Assembly (NCBI GenBank): GCA_900542125.1
Contig: UQMO01000071.1
Span: 1 to 10,334 of the forward strand
DNA from: an uncultured Collinsella sp.
GTDB lineage: Bacteria; Actinomycetota; Coriobacteriia; Coriobacteriales; Coriobacteriaceae
DNA length: 10,334 bases
Direction: 5' to 3'
Part shown: one piece after another, positions 1-6,470 of the stretch
How positions within the stretch are numbered: position 1 is the stretch's first letter
Layout of the letters: every line of letters begins with the position of its first letter
Program-made: the position numbers and the translations under genes
The notes under the pieces: model-generated
Database searches by the model: none
Told to the model about the DNA's origin: nothing
What the model saw: only the letters and a program-made list of their open reading frames with translations

Positions 1-58
1 AAGACGGAAAGCACATTAAGTGCTTTCCTTTGCGTGCGGAACTCGCGACAAACTTCAT
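1..58 (-). other. Possible 5' part of a small ORF running off the left edge, or part of an intergenic element
   Basis: An ATG at 58-56 is followed by 18 sense codons (MKFVASSARKGKHLMCFPS) with no stop before the window edge. A purine-rich GGAGGG lies only 1-2 nt before the ATG, which is too close for a normal ribosome site. The same frame is also open upstream, back to a stop codon near 227-229, so the ATG is not a well-defined start. The ORF runs through a strong hairpin (6-28) and next to two more hairpins, which argues that this is structured non-coding or repetitive DNA with a chance open frame. I do not recognise a protein family. Confidence 0.15.
6..31. terminator. Hairpin with short T tail, candidate terminator
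   Basis: A perfect 9-bp inverted repeat (GGAAAGCAC at 6-14, GTGCTTTCC at 20-28) has a 5-nt loop ATTAA. On the plus strand it is followed by TTT; on the minus strand the tail is GTCTT, so neither direction has a full U-run. It could end a transcript in either direction or be part of the larger palindrome-rich intergenic segment. No plus-strand gene precedes it inside the window. Confidence 0.35.
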
Positions 59-151
59 GCCCTCCGGTCCGCCCCGGGAGCCAGGTTGACTAACTCGGGC
101 CCGGCATTCAGAAAAGTCAGTGCAGCAAAATGGCGATGCGGGTAGGGTGCA

Positions 152-185
152 CAAGAAAGGGGCACGTTGCTGAAACGTGCCCCTT
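152..185 (-). terminator. 12-bp perfect hairpin, probable terminator of the amidohydrolase
   Basis: A perfect 12-bp stem (AAGGGGCACGTT at 157-168, AACGTGCCCCTT at 174-185) closes a 5-nt loop. Read on the minus strand it is followed by TCTTGTG, a short and imperfect U-rich tail. It lies about 87 nt beyond the stop codon of the minus-strand amidohydrolase and is the only conventional terminator-like hairpin between that gene and the 9-bp hairpin at the left edge. An alternative is that it forms one composite palindromic element with the adjacent 187-253 repeat. Confidence 0.5.
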
Positions 186-186
186 A

Positions 187-253
187 AGTTGCGGTGGAAT
201 ATGGACTGTTTTTGGCTGTTGAGGTGTTATTTAGTCCGTATTTCACCGCAACT
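187..253. repeat. Long imperfect palindrome (21-bp arms)
   Basis: The arm at 187-207 is the inverse complement of 233-253 with two differences, separated by a T-rich 25-nt loop. Both differences (197/243 and 202/238) become G-U pairs if the plus strand is transcribed, and C-A mismatches if the minus strand is transcribed. The plus-strand RNA would therefore form an uninterrupted 21-bp helix, or 22 bp counting 208/232. It starts one base after the neighbouring 157-185 hairpin and lies 18 nt past the amidohydrolase stop. The size and symmetry fit a palindromic intergenic repeat (REP/MITE-like) or a structured RNA. Confidence 0.6.
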
Positions 254-271
254 GAGGGGTGGGATGTGGGG

Positions 272-1909
272 TTAACGCTCGTAGATTAAGTTGCCTGCCA
301 GGTAGGTTGCCTGAACTTTGGTAGCCTGGAGCTCTTGTGGGTCGATGGTGAGCGGGTTTTGGTCCAGGACTACCAGGTCGGCGTATTTGCCGGGCTCCAG
401 GCTGCCGAGGTTTTGCTCGTCGCCCGCTGCGTACGCGCTGCCAAGCGTGTAGTTGCGCAGAGCTGTAGCCGCGTCGATGCGCTCGCTGGGGAGCCAGCCG
501 CCTTCAGGCCAGTGGCTGCGGGGGTCTTGGCGCGTGATAGCCGTGTAGAGCACGTTCATGCTAGTAACGGCTGTGATGGGGCTATCGGTGCCGAAGGCCT
601 GGCGGATGCCGCGCTGCTTATAGGTCGCAAACGGCCACATGATGCGGCTGCGCTCCAGGCCCAGGTCGCGCTCCGGGCCACCCGGGTCGAGCGTGATGTG
701 GCAAGGCTGGCTCGAGGCAATGACGTTGAGCTTGCGCAGACGATCGATGTCACCGGGCAGCATATTCTCCAGATGCTCGAGCGTGTTATGACCGTGCGGG
801 GGCAGACCGTAGAGCTCTGCCGCCTCCTCAAAGATATCGAGCGCAGCATGAATGGCGCCGTCGCCGATAACGTGGATGCGCACGGCGTGCCCACGCTCGG
901 CTGCCGCCAGAACCAGCTTGCGCATGCGCTCGACGGGAACCGTCAGACGACCCTGGTCGCCCGGAAAGCGCGGGTTGGCATAGGGCTCAGTGAGGTATGC
1001 GGTATGCTCGCTCGACACGCCGTCGAAGAACTGTTTAAAGCCTGGCGCCGAGAGCAGCGCGTTGTTCGCGTAGCGGGTCTGGAGTTCTTCCAAGCGTGAT
1101 TGGTCATCCAGCAGCGTGGGGAACAGGTGGGCGCGAATGCCCAGCTTGCCGGCGGCTTGCAGCTTGTCGTAAACATCGTCGCGAATAAAGTCGCAGCCCG
1201 GCATGGGCATGAGCGACATATCGCAGATCGAGGTGATGCCTTGCTCGGCCATACGCTTCATCTGGTCGGCGTAAGCGCTCGCGATGCGGTCCTCGCCCAG
1301 CCACTCCAGGCAGCGCGGCAGCAGCTGCATAGCAGCTGCCTCATGGGCGATACCCGTAAGCTCACCGTTTGAGTCTTTGTCGTAACTTCCACCCGCCGGA
1401 GGCTCGCTGTCGCGCGTCACGCCGAGGGCTTCGAGTGCGCGGCTGTTGAGCCACAGGGTATGTCCATCGCCCGAATACATAACACAGGGGCGATCGGGGA
1501 AGGCGGCGTCGAGGGAGGCCTTGGTAGGGTGCTCGGGCGGATCCCAGCGGTAATCGCGCCAGCCCTGGGTCACGACCCAGGCGTCATCGGGCAGGCCCTG
1601 GGAAAACTCGAGCGCATGCTGCACCAGTGCCGCCTCTGACGTGCCCATATCCATAAGCATATACGGCGAGGAACCGACCGAGGTATGGAAGAAGTGCAGA
1701 TGAGCGTCATGGAAACCGGGACAGATGAACCGCTCGCCGTAATCGACCACCGGCGTGGCGGCAGGTGCGGCGGCAATCACGTCATCGGGCGCGCCGACCG
1801 CGACGATGCGATCGCCTGCAATGGCAATCGCCAGCTCGCGGGCGGTATCGATGCCGTCTTGGGCGGTAAAGACGTTCTTGGAGCGGATAATCCGATCGAT
1901 ATGTTGCAT
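272..1909 (-). CDS. YtcJ-like metal-dependent amidohydrolase (amidohydrolase 3 family)
   Basis: This 545-aa protein is a full-length member of the YtcJ/LAF3-like branch of the amidohydrolase superfamily, cytoplasmic enzymes that use a metal centre to cleave amide or related bonds. Relatives include N-substituted formamide deformylase; the substrate here is unknown. Visible signatures are GFHDAHLH (residues 66-72; H70 and H72 as metal ligands), FFDGVSSEHTAYL (294-306), IHVIGDGA (345-352), EHLEN (378-382), GTDSPI (440-445; D442 as catalytic Asp) and the C-terminal LGSLEPGKYADLVVLD strand that closes the small beta domain. There is no signal peptide. I chose the ATG at 1909 because GGGGA lies 5 nt upstream; an in-frame ATG four codons earlier (1921) has a poorer site. 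The gene is transcribed away from the M20 hydrolase gene, suggesting related metabolism. The reading frame continues open far upstream, but that is antisense to the M20 gene. Family assignment is firm; substrate is not. Confidence 0.93.
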   Translation of the reverse strand: MQHIDRIIRSKNVFTAQDGIDTARELAIAIAGDRIVAVGAPDDVIAAAPAATPVVDYGERFICPGFHDAHLHFFHTSVGSSPYMLMDMGTSEAALVQHALEFSQGLPDDAWVVTQGWRDYRWDPPEHPTKASLDAAFPDRPCVMYSGDGHTLWLNSRALEALGVTRDSEPPAGGSYDKDSNGELTGIAHEAAAMQLLPRCLEWLGEDRIASAYADQMKRMAEQGITSICDMSLMPMPGCDFIRDDVYDKLQAAGKLGIRAHLFPTLLDDQSRLEELQTRYANNALLSAPGFKQFFDGVSSEHTAYLTEPYANPRFPGDQGRLTVPVERMRKLVLAAAERGHAVRIHVIGDGAIHAALDIFEEAAELYGLPPHGHNTLEHLENMLPGDIDRLRKLNVIASSQPCHITLDPGGPERDLGLERSRIMWPFATYKQRGIRQAFGTDSPITAVTSMNVLYTAITRQDPRSHWPEGGWLPSERIDAATALRNYTLGSAYAAGDEQNLGSLEPGKYADLVVLDQNPLTIDPQELQATKVQATYLAGNLIYER

Positions 1910-1947
1910 GGGCGTCCCCATCTCTGGCAGGAAATTCAACACCCCCG

Positions 1948-1975
1948 AGTGTACTCCCCCGCCCTTGTAACAAAA
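1948..1975 (-). promoter_or_regulatory. Candidate promoter of the amidohydrolase gene
   Basis: On the minus strand a -10-like TACACT (1953-1948) lies 16 bp after TTTTGT (1975-1970), which is a poor match to a -35. A transcript would start about 30 nt before the ATG at 1909. Only the -10 is convincing. Confidence 0.3.
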
Positions 1976-1997
1976 CCCCAAGCGGCAAACGGCAACT

Positions 1998-2026
1998 TTG
2001 CCAGCCCTAGCGGCAGGTGGCATACT
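1998..2026 (+). promoter_or_regulatory. Candidate sigma-70-type promoter of the M20 hydrolase gene
   Basis: TTGCCA (1998-2003, 5 of 6 matches to TTGACA) is followed after exactly 17 bp by CATACT (2021-2026, 4 of 6 matches to TATAAT). It would give a leader of about 45 nt before the ATG at 2078. The two divergent promoters are about 45 bp apart, so one regulator bound between them could affect both genes; no clear operator is visible. Confidence 0.5.
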
Positions 2027-2077
2027 GGAGAGAGCCTGTACGATTTTGCGATCGAGCCAGCAAGGAGCAAATCGACC

Positions 2078-3541
2078 ATGACGAAGACCAAGGCACAGCA
2101 GATTATGGCGGCAACCGAGGTTCGCGCGGCAGACGACGTCACCGCGGCCATCCAGGATATCGCCGCCGAGTTTGAACCCTACATCATCAAGCAGCGCCGG
2201 CACTTCCATAAGCACCCGGAGTTGAGCCTTGCCGAGGAGCGCACGACTTCCGACATTGCCAACCAGCTCGACGCCATGAATATCCCCTACGAGCGTCCGC
2301 TCAAGACGGGCCTGGTGGCGACGCTTCGCGGCACCGCGCCGGATGCCTACCGCGAGGACGGCACGCCGCGCCGCCGCATCCTGCTGCGCGCCGATATCGA
2401 CGCCCTGCCCGTCACTGAGCAGACCGGCGAGGAGTTCGCCAGCGTCAATGAGGGCTGCATGCACGCCTGCGGTCACGACTGCCATATCGCCATGATGCTC
2501 GGCACGCTGCAGATTCTGCGCCACATGACCGATGACATCCACGGCGAGATTCGCATCGTATTCCAACCCAGCGAGGAAAACGGCCAGGGCGCTAAGCTCA
2601 TGATCGGCACGGGTGTGCTCGATGGCGTCGACGGCGCCTATGCCGCGCACATCTGGAGCGAGGTCGATGCCGGCACCGTGAGCTGCGAGCCCGGTCCGCG
2701 CATGGCAAATACCGACTGGTTCCGCATCGATGTCCGCGGCACCTCGTGCCATGGCGCCATGCCCCAGCGCGGCCACGACGCCGTTATGGTTGCCGCCGAA
2801 ATCGTCAACGCCCTGCAGACCATCGTCTCGCGCGAGATTAGCCCCTACGAACCCGCCGTCATCACCGTCGGCGAGCTGCACGGCGGTACCGCGCGCAACG
2901 TTATCGCCGGCACGGCGTACCTCGCCGGCACGGTGCGCACCTATGGCGACAAGACGCATGAGGAGATGCCCGAGCTTATGCGCCGCATCGTGGAGCACAC
3001 CGCGGCTGCTCTGGGCGCCGAGGCCGAGCTCACCGACTACACCATCGCCAACTACAAGGTCGAAAACGATGCCGCCTCGAGCGAGCGCTGCCGCCAAGCT
3101 GTGCTCAAGTGCCTGGGTCCCGCGGGCGAGGGCCATTACCGCGGCACGCTTTCGGGCGAGGACTTCTCGGAGTATCTGCGCCGCGTACCGGGCGTGCTCG
3201 CCTTTGTTGGCACGCGCAACCCCCAGATCGGCGCCACCTATGCCCAGCACTCCTGCTTCTATAAGATCGACGAGAGCGTGCTCGCCAAGGGCTCCATGGT
3301 AGCCGCTCAGTATGCCATCGACTTTTTGGCCGAGCCCACGCAAGAAGAGCTCGACGGCCCCACGATCGCCGCGGTTGCCGAGACCAATCCCGACCTGGCA
3401 GCCAAGCTGCGCTCTGCCAAGGCAACGGCCGCCGAGGCCCGCGACGCCGTGCACGACGCCCGCACCGCCCGCCATGCCGCCATCAAGGGCATCCACGATG
3501 CCCGTACCGCTGCTCGCCACGAAGAGAAGCACAGCGAGTAA
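2078..3541 (+). CDS. M20 family metallo-amidohydrolase (M20D, IAA-amino acid/hippurate hydrolase type)
   Basis: This 487-aa cytoplasmic enzyme belongs to the M20D group, which removes acyl or aminoacyl groups from N-acyl amino acids and similar amides using two metal ions. Visible motifs are RRHFHKHPELS (40-50), LLRADIDALPV (102-112), MHACGHDCH (128-136; C131 and H133 as metal ligands), PSEENGQGA (164-172; E166 catalytic base, E167 ligand), H191 in AAHIW, the lid-domain GTSCHGAMPQ (221-230), GGTARNVIAGTA (269-280) and H391 in AQHSCFYKID. All expected ligands are present, so it should be active. Start chosen at ATG 2078, with AAGGAG 10 nt upstream; the frame is open upstream to 1685 but crosses the divergent gene's start. 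The family normally ends near residue 420. Here about 67 extra, highly charged, probably helical residues follow, with two copies of a HDARTA unit. Exact substrate unknown. Confidence 0.93.
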   Translation: MTKTKAQQIMAATEVRAADDVTAAIQDIAAEFEPYIIKQRRHFHKHPELSLAEERTTSDIANQLDAMNIPYERPLKTGLVATLRGTAPDAYREDGTPRRRILLRADIDALPVTEQTGEEFASVNEGCMHACGHDCHIAMMLGTLQILRHMTDDIHGEIRIVFQPSEENGQGAKLMIGTGVLDGVDGAYAAHIWSEVDAGTVSCEPGPRMANTDWFRIDVRGTSCHGAMPQRGHDAVMVAAEIVNALQTIVSREISPYEPAVITVGELHGGTARNVIAGTAYLAGTVRTYGDKTHEEMPELMRRIVEHTAAALGAEAELTDYTIANYKVENDAASSERCRQAVLKCLGPAGEGHYRGTLSGEDFSEYLRRVPGVLAFVGTRNPQIGATYAQHSCFYKIDESVLAKGSMVAAQYAIDFLAEPTQEELDGPTIAAVAETNPDLAAKLRSAKATAAEARDAVHDARTARHAAIKGIHDARTAARHEEKHSE

Positions 3542-3574
3542 TCGTCGCGCATCCACAACCATCTGGCTATAACA

Positions 3575-3613
3575 AAGTGGGGGCGAACGTTATTCCAGCG
3601 TTCGCCCCCACTT
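3575..3613. terminator. Bidirectional terminator between convergent genes
   Basis: A perfect 15-bp inverted repeat (3575-3589 and 3599-3613, core GTGGGGGCGAACG / CGTTCGCCCCCAC) encloses a 9-nt loop. It lies 33 nt after the M20 stop codon and 33 nt after the stop of the convergent DUF2752 gene. The flanking A of the left arm and T of the right arm give short U-rich ends in both directions (ACTTATGTTT on the plus strand, TTGTTATAG on the minus strand). It probably stops transcription from both sides. Confidence 0.8.
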
Positions 3614-3646
3614 ATGTTTCGCCAGCATTTTCGAACCCATCCCCCA

Positions 3647-4123
3647 TCACGACAGGTGAGTGCGCAGGAAGGTGAGCCATCGTGGTTGTTCGAGGTGGAT
3701 GATATCGGTGGGAACTCCGGCGGGAGCGTGCCCACCAAAAAGCAGGCCCGCGTCTACCGGGTTGATAAGGCGCACGATCCAAACGACGACGACCAGCACG
3801 CACAGGACTGCGATTGCGATATCGATGCCGTGCTTTGCCTTGCCCGACGTCGCCTCATCGCGCACAAATGCAAGCACAAACGCAAGCGGCACCACCCAAA
3901 ACAGCGGATGGTAGGCAATTGCCGCCGCAAAATCGAGTCGCAGCGCCGCCAGCCAGGCCCTCGTCATACCACATCCCGGACAGGGAATGCCCGTCATCAG
4001 GCGAAAGACGCAGCCGATGTCGAGCAGGTAGAGCGCAAGCCAGGCGATAAAGAGGACGCCGATGCAAGAAAAGGCGCGGCGAATAAGCTCCGCCGCGCCC
4101 TTATGTTCCCGAGGGTTGCTCAC
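3647..4123 (-). CDS. DUF2752 family membrane protein
   Basis: This 158-aa protein of unknown function carries the DUF2752 hallmark, PCPGCGMTRAW at residues 47-57, with two cysteines spaced CxxC. Hydrophobic segments at about 20-37, 69-87 and 100-121 suggest three membrane helices, with the Cys motif just after the first. The C-terminal 35 residues are hydrophilic. The start is a GTG at 4123, the only reasonable start, with a weak AAGG 4 nt upstream. Only 13 nt separate it from the stop codon of the zinc-ribbon/DUF4234 gene, so the two are almost certainly co-transcribed and possibly translationally coupled. A bidirectional terminator follows. The paired cysteines could bind a metal or form a redox pair; this is an inference. 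Confidence 0.85.
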   Translation of the reverse strand: MSNPREHKGAAELIRRAFSCIGVLFIAWLALYLLDIGCVFRLMTGIPCPGCGMTRAWLAALRLDFAAAIAYHPLFWVVPLAFVLAFVRDEATSGKAKHGIDIAIAVLCVLVVVVWIVRLINPVDAGLLFGGHAPAGVPTDIIHLEQPRWLTFLRTHLS

Positions 4124-4136
4124 GATGCCTTAATCG

Positions 4137-4793
4137 TTAGGCACGCACGCCGAGACGGGTGTTGTAGACCGTAGCCATGGCGTTGGTGTTCTTGATGATG
4201 ATATTCATGGCAAAGATGGGACCAAGGCCGCACAGGAGCGCACCGACAATCTGCCACATAAGAATGGTGGTGCCGTTCTCCTGGAACACCAGGCCATAGC
4301 GAGGAGCGTTGGCCTGCAGGCGGTTACCGATCTTATAGTACCAGTAGAGGGCATAGAAACCGCAGGTCACAAACGACAGCAAGATGAATGCGGCAATACC
4401 CGGCGTGGAATCGCCATCCTCCTGGCACATGGTATTGATGTCGCGAGCCAGGCAGTAGAGGAAGTAATACGAATAGATGCCGCAGGTCACGATAGAAAGC
4501 AGGAGCAAGCCAATCAAGCTACGGTCGCTCTTTACAGGTCCATAGCCCATCGGAGCTGCAGCAGGCTGCTGGGCGTACTGACCGGTGTACTGCTGCTGAT
4601 TCGCGTACTGCTGGGGCTGCGGCTGAGGCTGAACAGCCTGAACCGGAGTGGGCTGAATCTGCGTGGGCTGAGGCGCGGGCTGCGGCTGAGGCGCAGGCTG
4701 AGGAGCAGCGGGAGCAGCACCAATAGGAGATCCGCAAACCGGGCAGAACTTGGCATCGTCCGAAAGGGGCGATCCGCAACTAGGACAAAACAT
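4137..4793 (-). CDS. Zinc-ribbon membrane protein with DUF4234 domain
   Basis: A 218-aa protein in three parts. An N-terminal zinc ribbon has C3, C6, C17 and C20 (MFCPSCG and KFCPVCG). A low-complexity Pro/Gln/Ala linker covers about 25-82. A membrane domain of the DUF4234 type has three hydrophobic stretches (about 93-115, 132-154, 175-203). The first two membrane segments look like a duplication: SIVTCGIYSYYFLY (100-113) and SFVTCGFYALYWYY (140-153), each ending in a charged/polar RDIN or GNRLQ turn. The ATG at 4793 has AGGAG 6 nt upstream. There is no signal peptide, so the ribbon is likely cytoplasmic. It leads a two-gene unit with the DUF2752 gene. Function is not known; the ribbon may mediate protein contacts rather than catalysis. 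Confidence 0.88.
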   Translation of the reverse strand: MFCPSCGSPLSDDAKFCPVCGSPIGAAPAAPQPAPQPQPAPQPTQIQPTPVQAVQPQPQPQQYANQQQYTGQYAQQPAAAPMGYGPVKSDRSLIGLLLLSIVTCGIYSYYFLYCLARDINTMCQEDGDSTPGIAAFILLSFVTCGFYALYWYYKIGNRLQANAPRYGLVFQENGTTILMWQIVGALLCGLGPIFAMNIIIKNTNAMATVYNTRLGVRA

Positions 4794-4810
4794 AAGCCTC
4801 TCCTTTTCCC

Positions 4811-4827
4811 AAGGCGTTACACGCCTT
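4811..4827 (-). promoter_or_regulatory. Leader hairpin just upstream of the DUF4234 gene ribosome site
   Basis: A perfect 7-bp stem (AAGGCGT / ACGCCTT) with a 3-nt loop lies 4-5 nt upstream of the AAGGAG ribosome site of the zinc-ribbon/DUF4234 gene. It has no following U-run, so it is not a terminator of the upstream gene. It may affect translation initiation or be chance. Confidence 0.3.
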
Positions 4828-4868
4828 CAAACCTTACACGTCTATGTTCTCAACAATAGCCGCGACGT

Positions 4869-4880
4869 TGTTGCGCAACA
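4869..4880. promoter_or_regulatory. 12-bp perfect palindrome, candidate operator
   Basis: TGTTGCGCAACA is perfectly self-complementary and sits about 76 bp before the start of the zinc-ribbon/DUF4234 gene, in the region that should hold its promoter. No convincing -35/-10 pair could be placed beside it, so the operator reading is tentative. Confidence 0.3.
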
Positions 4881-4943
4881 TTGACCAATTTCCGAGAAAT
4901 TTTGCTGCAACCGTTTTCCCAGGCATTTTCTTGCTTTCGCAGT

Positions 4944-4980
4944 AGAAAAAGACACCCCGGGCTCAGTTGCCCAGGGCGCC
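4944..4980 (-). terminator. Rho-independent terminator of the zinc-ribbon/DUF4013 gene
   Basis: On the minus strand a 12-bp stem (GGCGCCCTGGGC / GCCCGGGGTGTC, with three G-U pairs) and a 6-nt loop are followed directly by TTTTTCT. It begins 8 nt after the stop codon at 4989 and is the clearest intrinsic terminator in the window. It separates this gene from the downstream DUF4234/DUF2752 pair, so that pair must have its own promoter in 4794-4943. Confidence 0.85.
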
Positions 4981-4988
4981 TCGACCGA

Positions 4989-6320
4989 CTATTCGGTTTG
5001 ATTGTTTTCGGCAGCAGGATTATCGCCCGGCTCATCCGCCGGCGTGGCAACGGCATTCCAATCGGGTTCCGCAGGCGTCGCCTCGGGCGCGGGGGCCGGT
5101 GCCGGGGCAGACGTCGGCGCGGGCGACGTTGCAGGCTCGGGCACAGGTGCCGGCTCAGGCGCAGACTCGGGCACGGGCTCGGGCTCGGGCGCAGGTGCCG
5201 GCGAAGCATCCGGAGCGCTGTAACCCGAAGGAGCGGACTTCTTCTCAAACGGCAACACAAAAGTCAGGACGTCATCCTTGTCCTCGTCGGCCCACTCGCT
5301 TGCATAACGCGCAACCCAATAGCCAACGGCACGATGCTTGAGCATGTTGCCAAAGACCGTGAGGAATACCGTGACAAACGCCGTCAGCACCAAGAACAAT
5401 ACGAGCGTAATGCCACCGCCGGTAACAAGCGCCTCAATAGCCGTAGGACGGTAGTAGTAGCTATACATACCGACAGAGGCAATGGTGCCAAAGACGAGCG
5501 TCAGGATCCATGTGATAACGTTGGCGACCAGACCCGTCAAAAACTCAGGAAGGAACGATGCGCAGAACAGCTTGGTCTTATTGTTCTTAAAGGCCGCCCA
5601 GACCTTATCGAGCGAAAACGCGCTCTCGACGCGACCGGTCACCGCAAAGTGCATCACGGCGATGTCGGCGAACATAGTAAAGAAGACACCCAGGACCGCC
5701 GTGGCAATCATAGCCAGAACAAACAGGCCCAGCGAGCCAAACAGAGCGGCCTCAAGCGCATAGGAGCCGCAATAAGAGTACGCACCCGCGGCACCAATTA
5801 CCACGCTCTCCACCAGCGAAAGCGCTACACCAATAACGGGAATAGCCGCGATAACCTTGAGCACGCTCGAAATAACGCCCGAAAAGACGCCAAGGCCAAA
5901 CGACGTGGAACGCATCAACGGACGATCCATGCCGTCATCGACCTTGAGCGACAGGTCGCGACCCCATTCGATGCCAAAGCCAGAACCGCACGCGCTTGCC
6001 ACACAGGCAGCCAAAAAGCCGAAGGCAGCCGCGATACCGCCGATAACGGGAATGAAGAGCACGAGCACCGACACGACACAGATGAGCGCCGGCAAAAAGG
6101 CAATCTGGCACACGCGCTGCAGCACGCCCGGAGTCTTGGTCATATCCTCAAACGCCTGAGCCACACAGCCCTTGGACGCATTCGCCACGGGCGGTTGCGG
6201 AACAAACTGCTGGGGCTGACCCTGAGGGGCAGAGGCTGCGGCACCGGCATTGGGGGCACCACACGCGCCGCAGAACTTGTCGTTATCGCCCATGGGGGCA
6301 CCACACTGCGAACAGAACAT
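4989..6320 (-). CDS. Zinc-ribbon multi-pass membrane protein (DUF4013-like) with Pro/Ala-rich tail
   Basis: A 443-aa protein. Residues 1-21 form a zinc ribbon with C3, C6, C17 and C20 (MFCSQCG, KFCGACG), nearly the same layout as the next gene downstream. A Gln/Pro-rich linker (about 25-48) leads to a region rich in hydrophobic helices (about 73-115, 142-182, 192-225, 258-285, 300-327), probably six or more membrane spans, resembling DUF4013 proteins. An amphipathic segment VAQAFEDMTKTPG (53-65) precedes the first span. After residue 362 the protein ends in about 80 residues dominated by PAPEPEP/SAPAPAP-like repeats and acidic residues. Start: ATG at 6320 with AAGGGA 8 nt upstream; an ATG three codons earlier would overlap that site and is less likely. 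Function unknown; the family name is moderately certain. Confidence 0.85.
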   Translation of the reverse strand: MFCSQCGAPMGDNDKFCGACGAPNAGAAASAPQGQPQQFVPQPPVANASKGCVAQAFEDMTKTPGVLQRVCQIAFLPALICVVSVLVLFIPVIGGIAAAFGFLAACVASACGSGFGIEWGRDLSLKVDDGMDRPLMRSTSFGLGVFSGVISSVLKVIAAIPVIGVALSLVESVVIGAAGAYSYCGSYALEAALFGSLGLFVLAMIATAVLGVFFTMFADIAVMHFAVTGRVESAFSLDKVWAAFKNNKTKLFCASFLPEFLTGLVANVITWILTLVFGTIASVGMYSYYYRPTAIEALVTGGGITLVLFLVLTAFVTVFLTVFGNMLKHRAVGYWVARYASEWADEDKDDVLTFVLPFEKKSAPSGYSAPDASPAPAPEPEPVPESAPEPAPVPEPATSPAPTSAPAPAPAPEATPAEPDWNAVATPADEPGDNPAAENNQTE

Positions 6321-6381
6321 CGAGATCATCCCTTCGTATCTTGAGCGAATCATCTGGATCGCAAACGATGTCTTTGGCATC

Positions 6382-6387
6382 ATTATC
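6382..6387 (-). promoter_or_regulatory. Possible -10 element of the zinc-ribbon/DUF4013 gene
   Basis: GATAAT on the minus strand matches TATAAT in five of six positions and lies 62 nt before the ATG at 6320. No good -35 sits at normal spacing (TTGGAG is 20 bp away), so this is weak evidence. The rest of 6321-6470 holds only short hairpins (6419-6433) and no recognisable gene. Confidence 0.25.
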
Positions 6388-6418
6388 ACCCAATGTGGGG
6401 ACAAATACTCCAACATGA

Positions 6419-6433
6419 CGCATTTGCAATGCG
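6419..6433. repeat. Small inverted repeat between the YitT and DUF4013 genes
   Basis: CGCATT and AATGCG flank a 3-nt loop (TGC). It lies 38 nt after the stop of the minus-strand YitT-family gene and has no U-run after it. It might be a weak terminator or an operator for the next gene. A GCGC-AGG-GCGC inverted repeat directly overlaps its right edge (6431-6441). Confidence 0.25.
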
Positions 6434-6470
6434 CAGGGCGCTATTCGATTGTTTGATGAGCTCGACCGCG

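Noticed and set aside
60..120. A tRNA or riboswitch was considered for the GC-rich stretch with CCGGG and CCCGG arms.
   Set aside because: No cloverleaf, no TTC-loop consensus and no continuous helix could be drawn beyond the 5-bp outer arms.
335..1372. Plus-strand open frames antisense to the amidohydrolase.
   Set aside because: No recognisable motifs, and the metal-binding motifs of the amidohydrolase lie on the other strand.
1910..3562. The minus-strand frame of the amidohydrolase stays open for about 550 more codons antisense to the M20 gene.
   Set aside because: The translation is Gly/Ala/His/Asp-rich without family signatures, and the plus strand encodes a complete M20 enzyme with all motifs. 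Open antisense frames are expected in GC-rich genes.
4881..6344. Plus-strand open frame of 487 codons antisense to the zinc-ribbon/DUF4013 gene.
   Set aside because: Arg/His/Gly-rich low-complexity translation, no ribosome site, and the opposite strand encodes a clear zinc ribbon and membrane helices.
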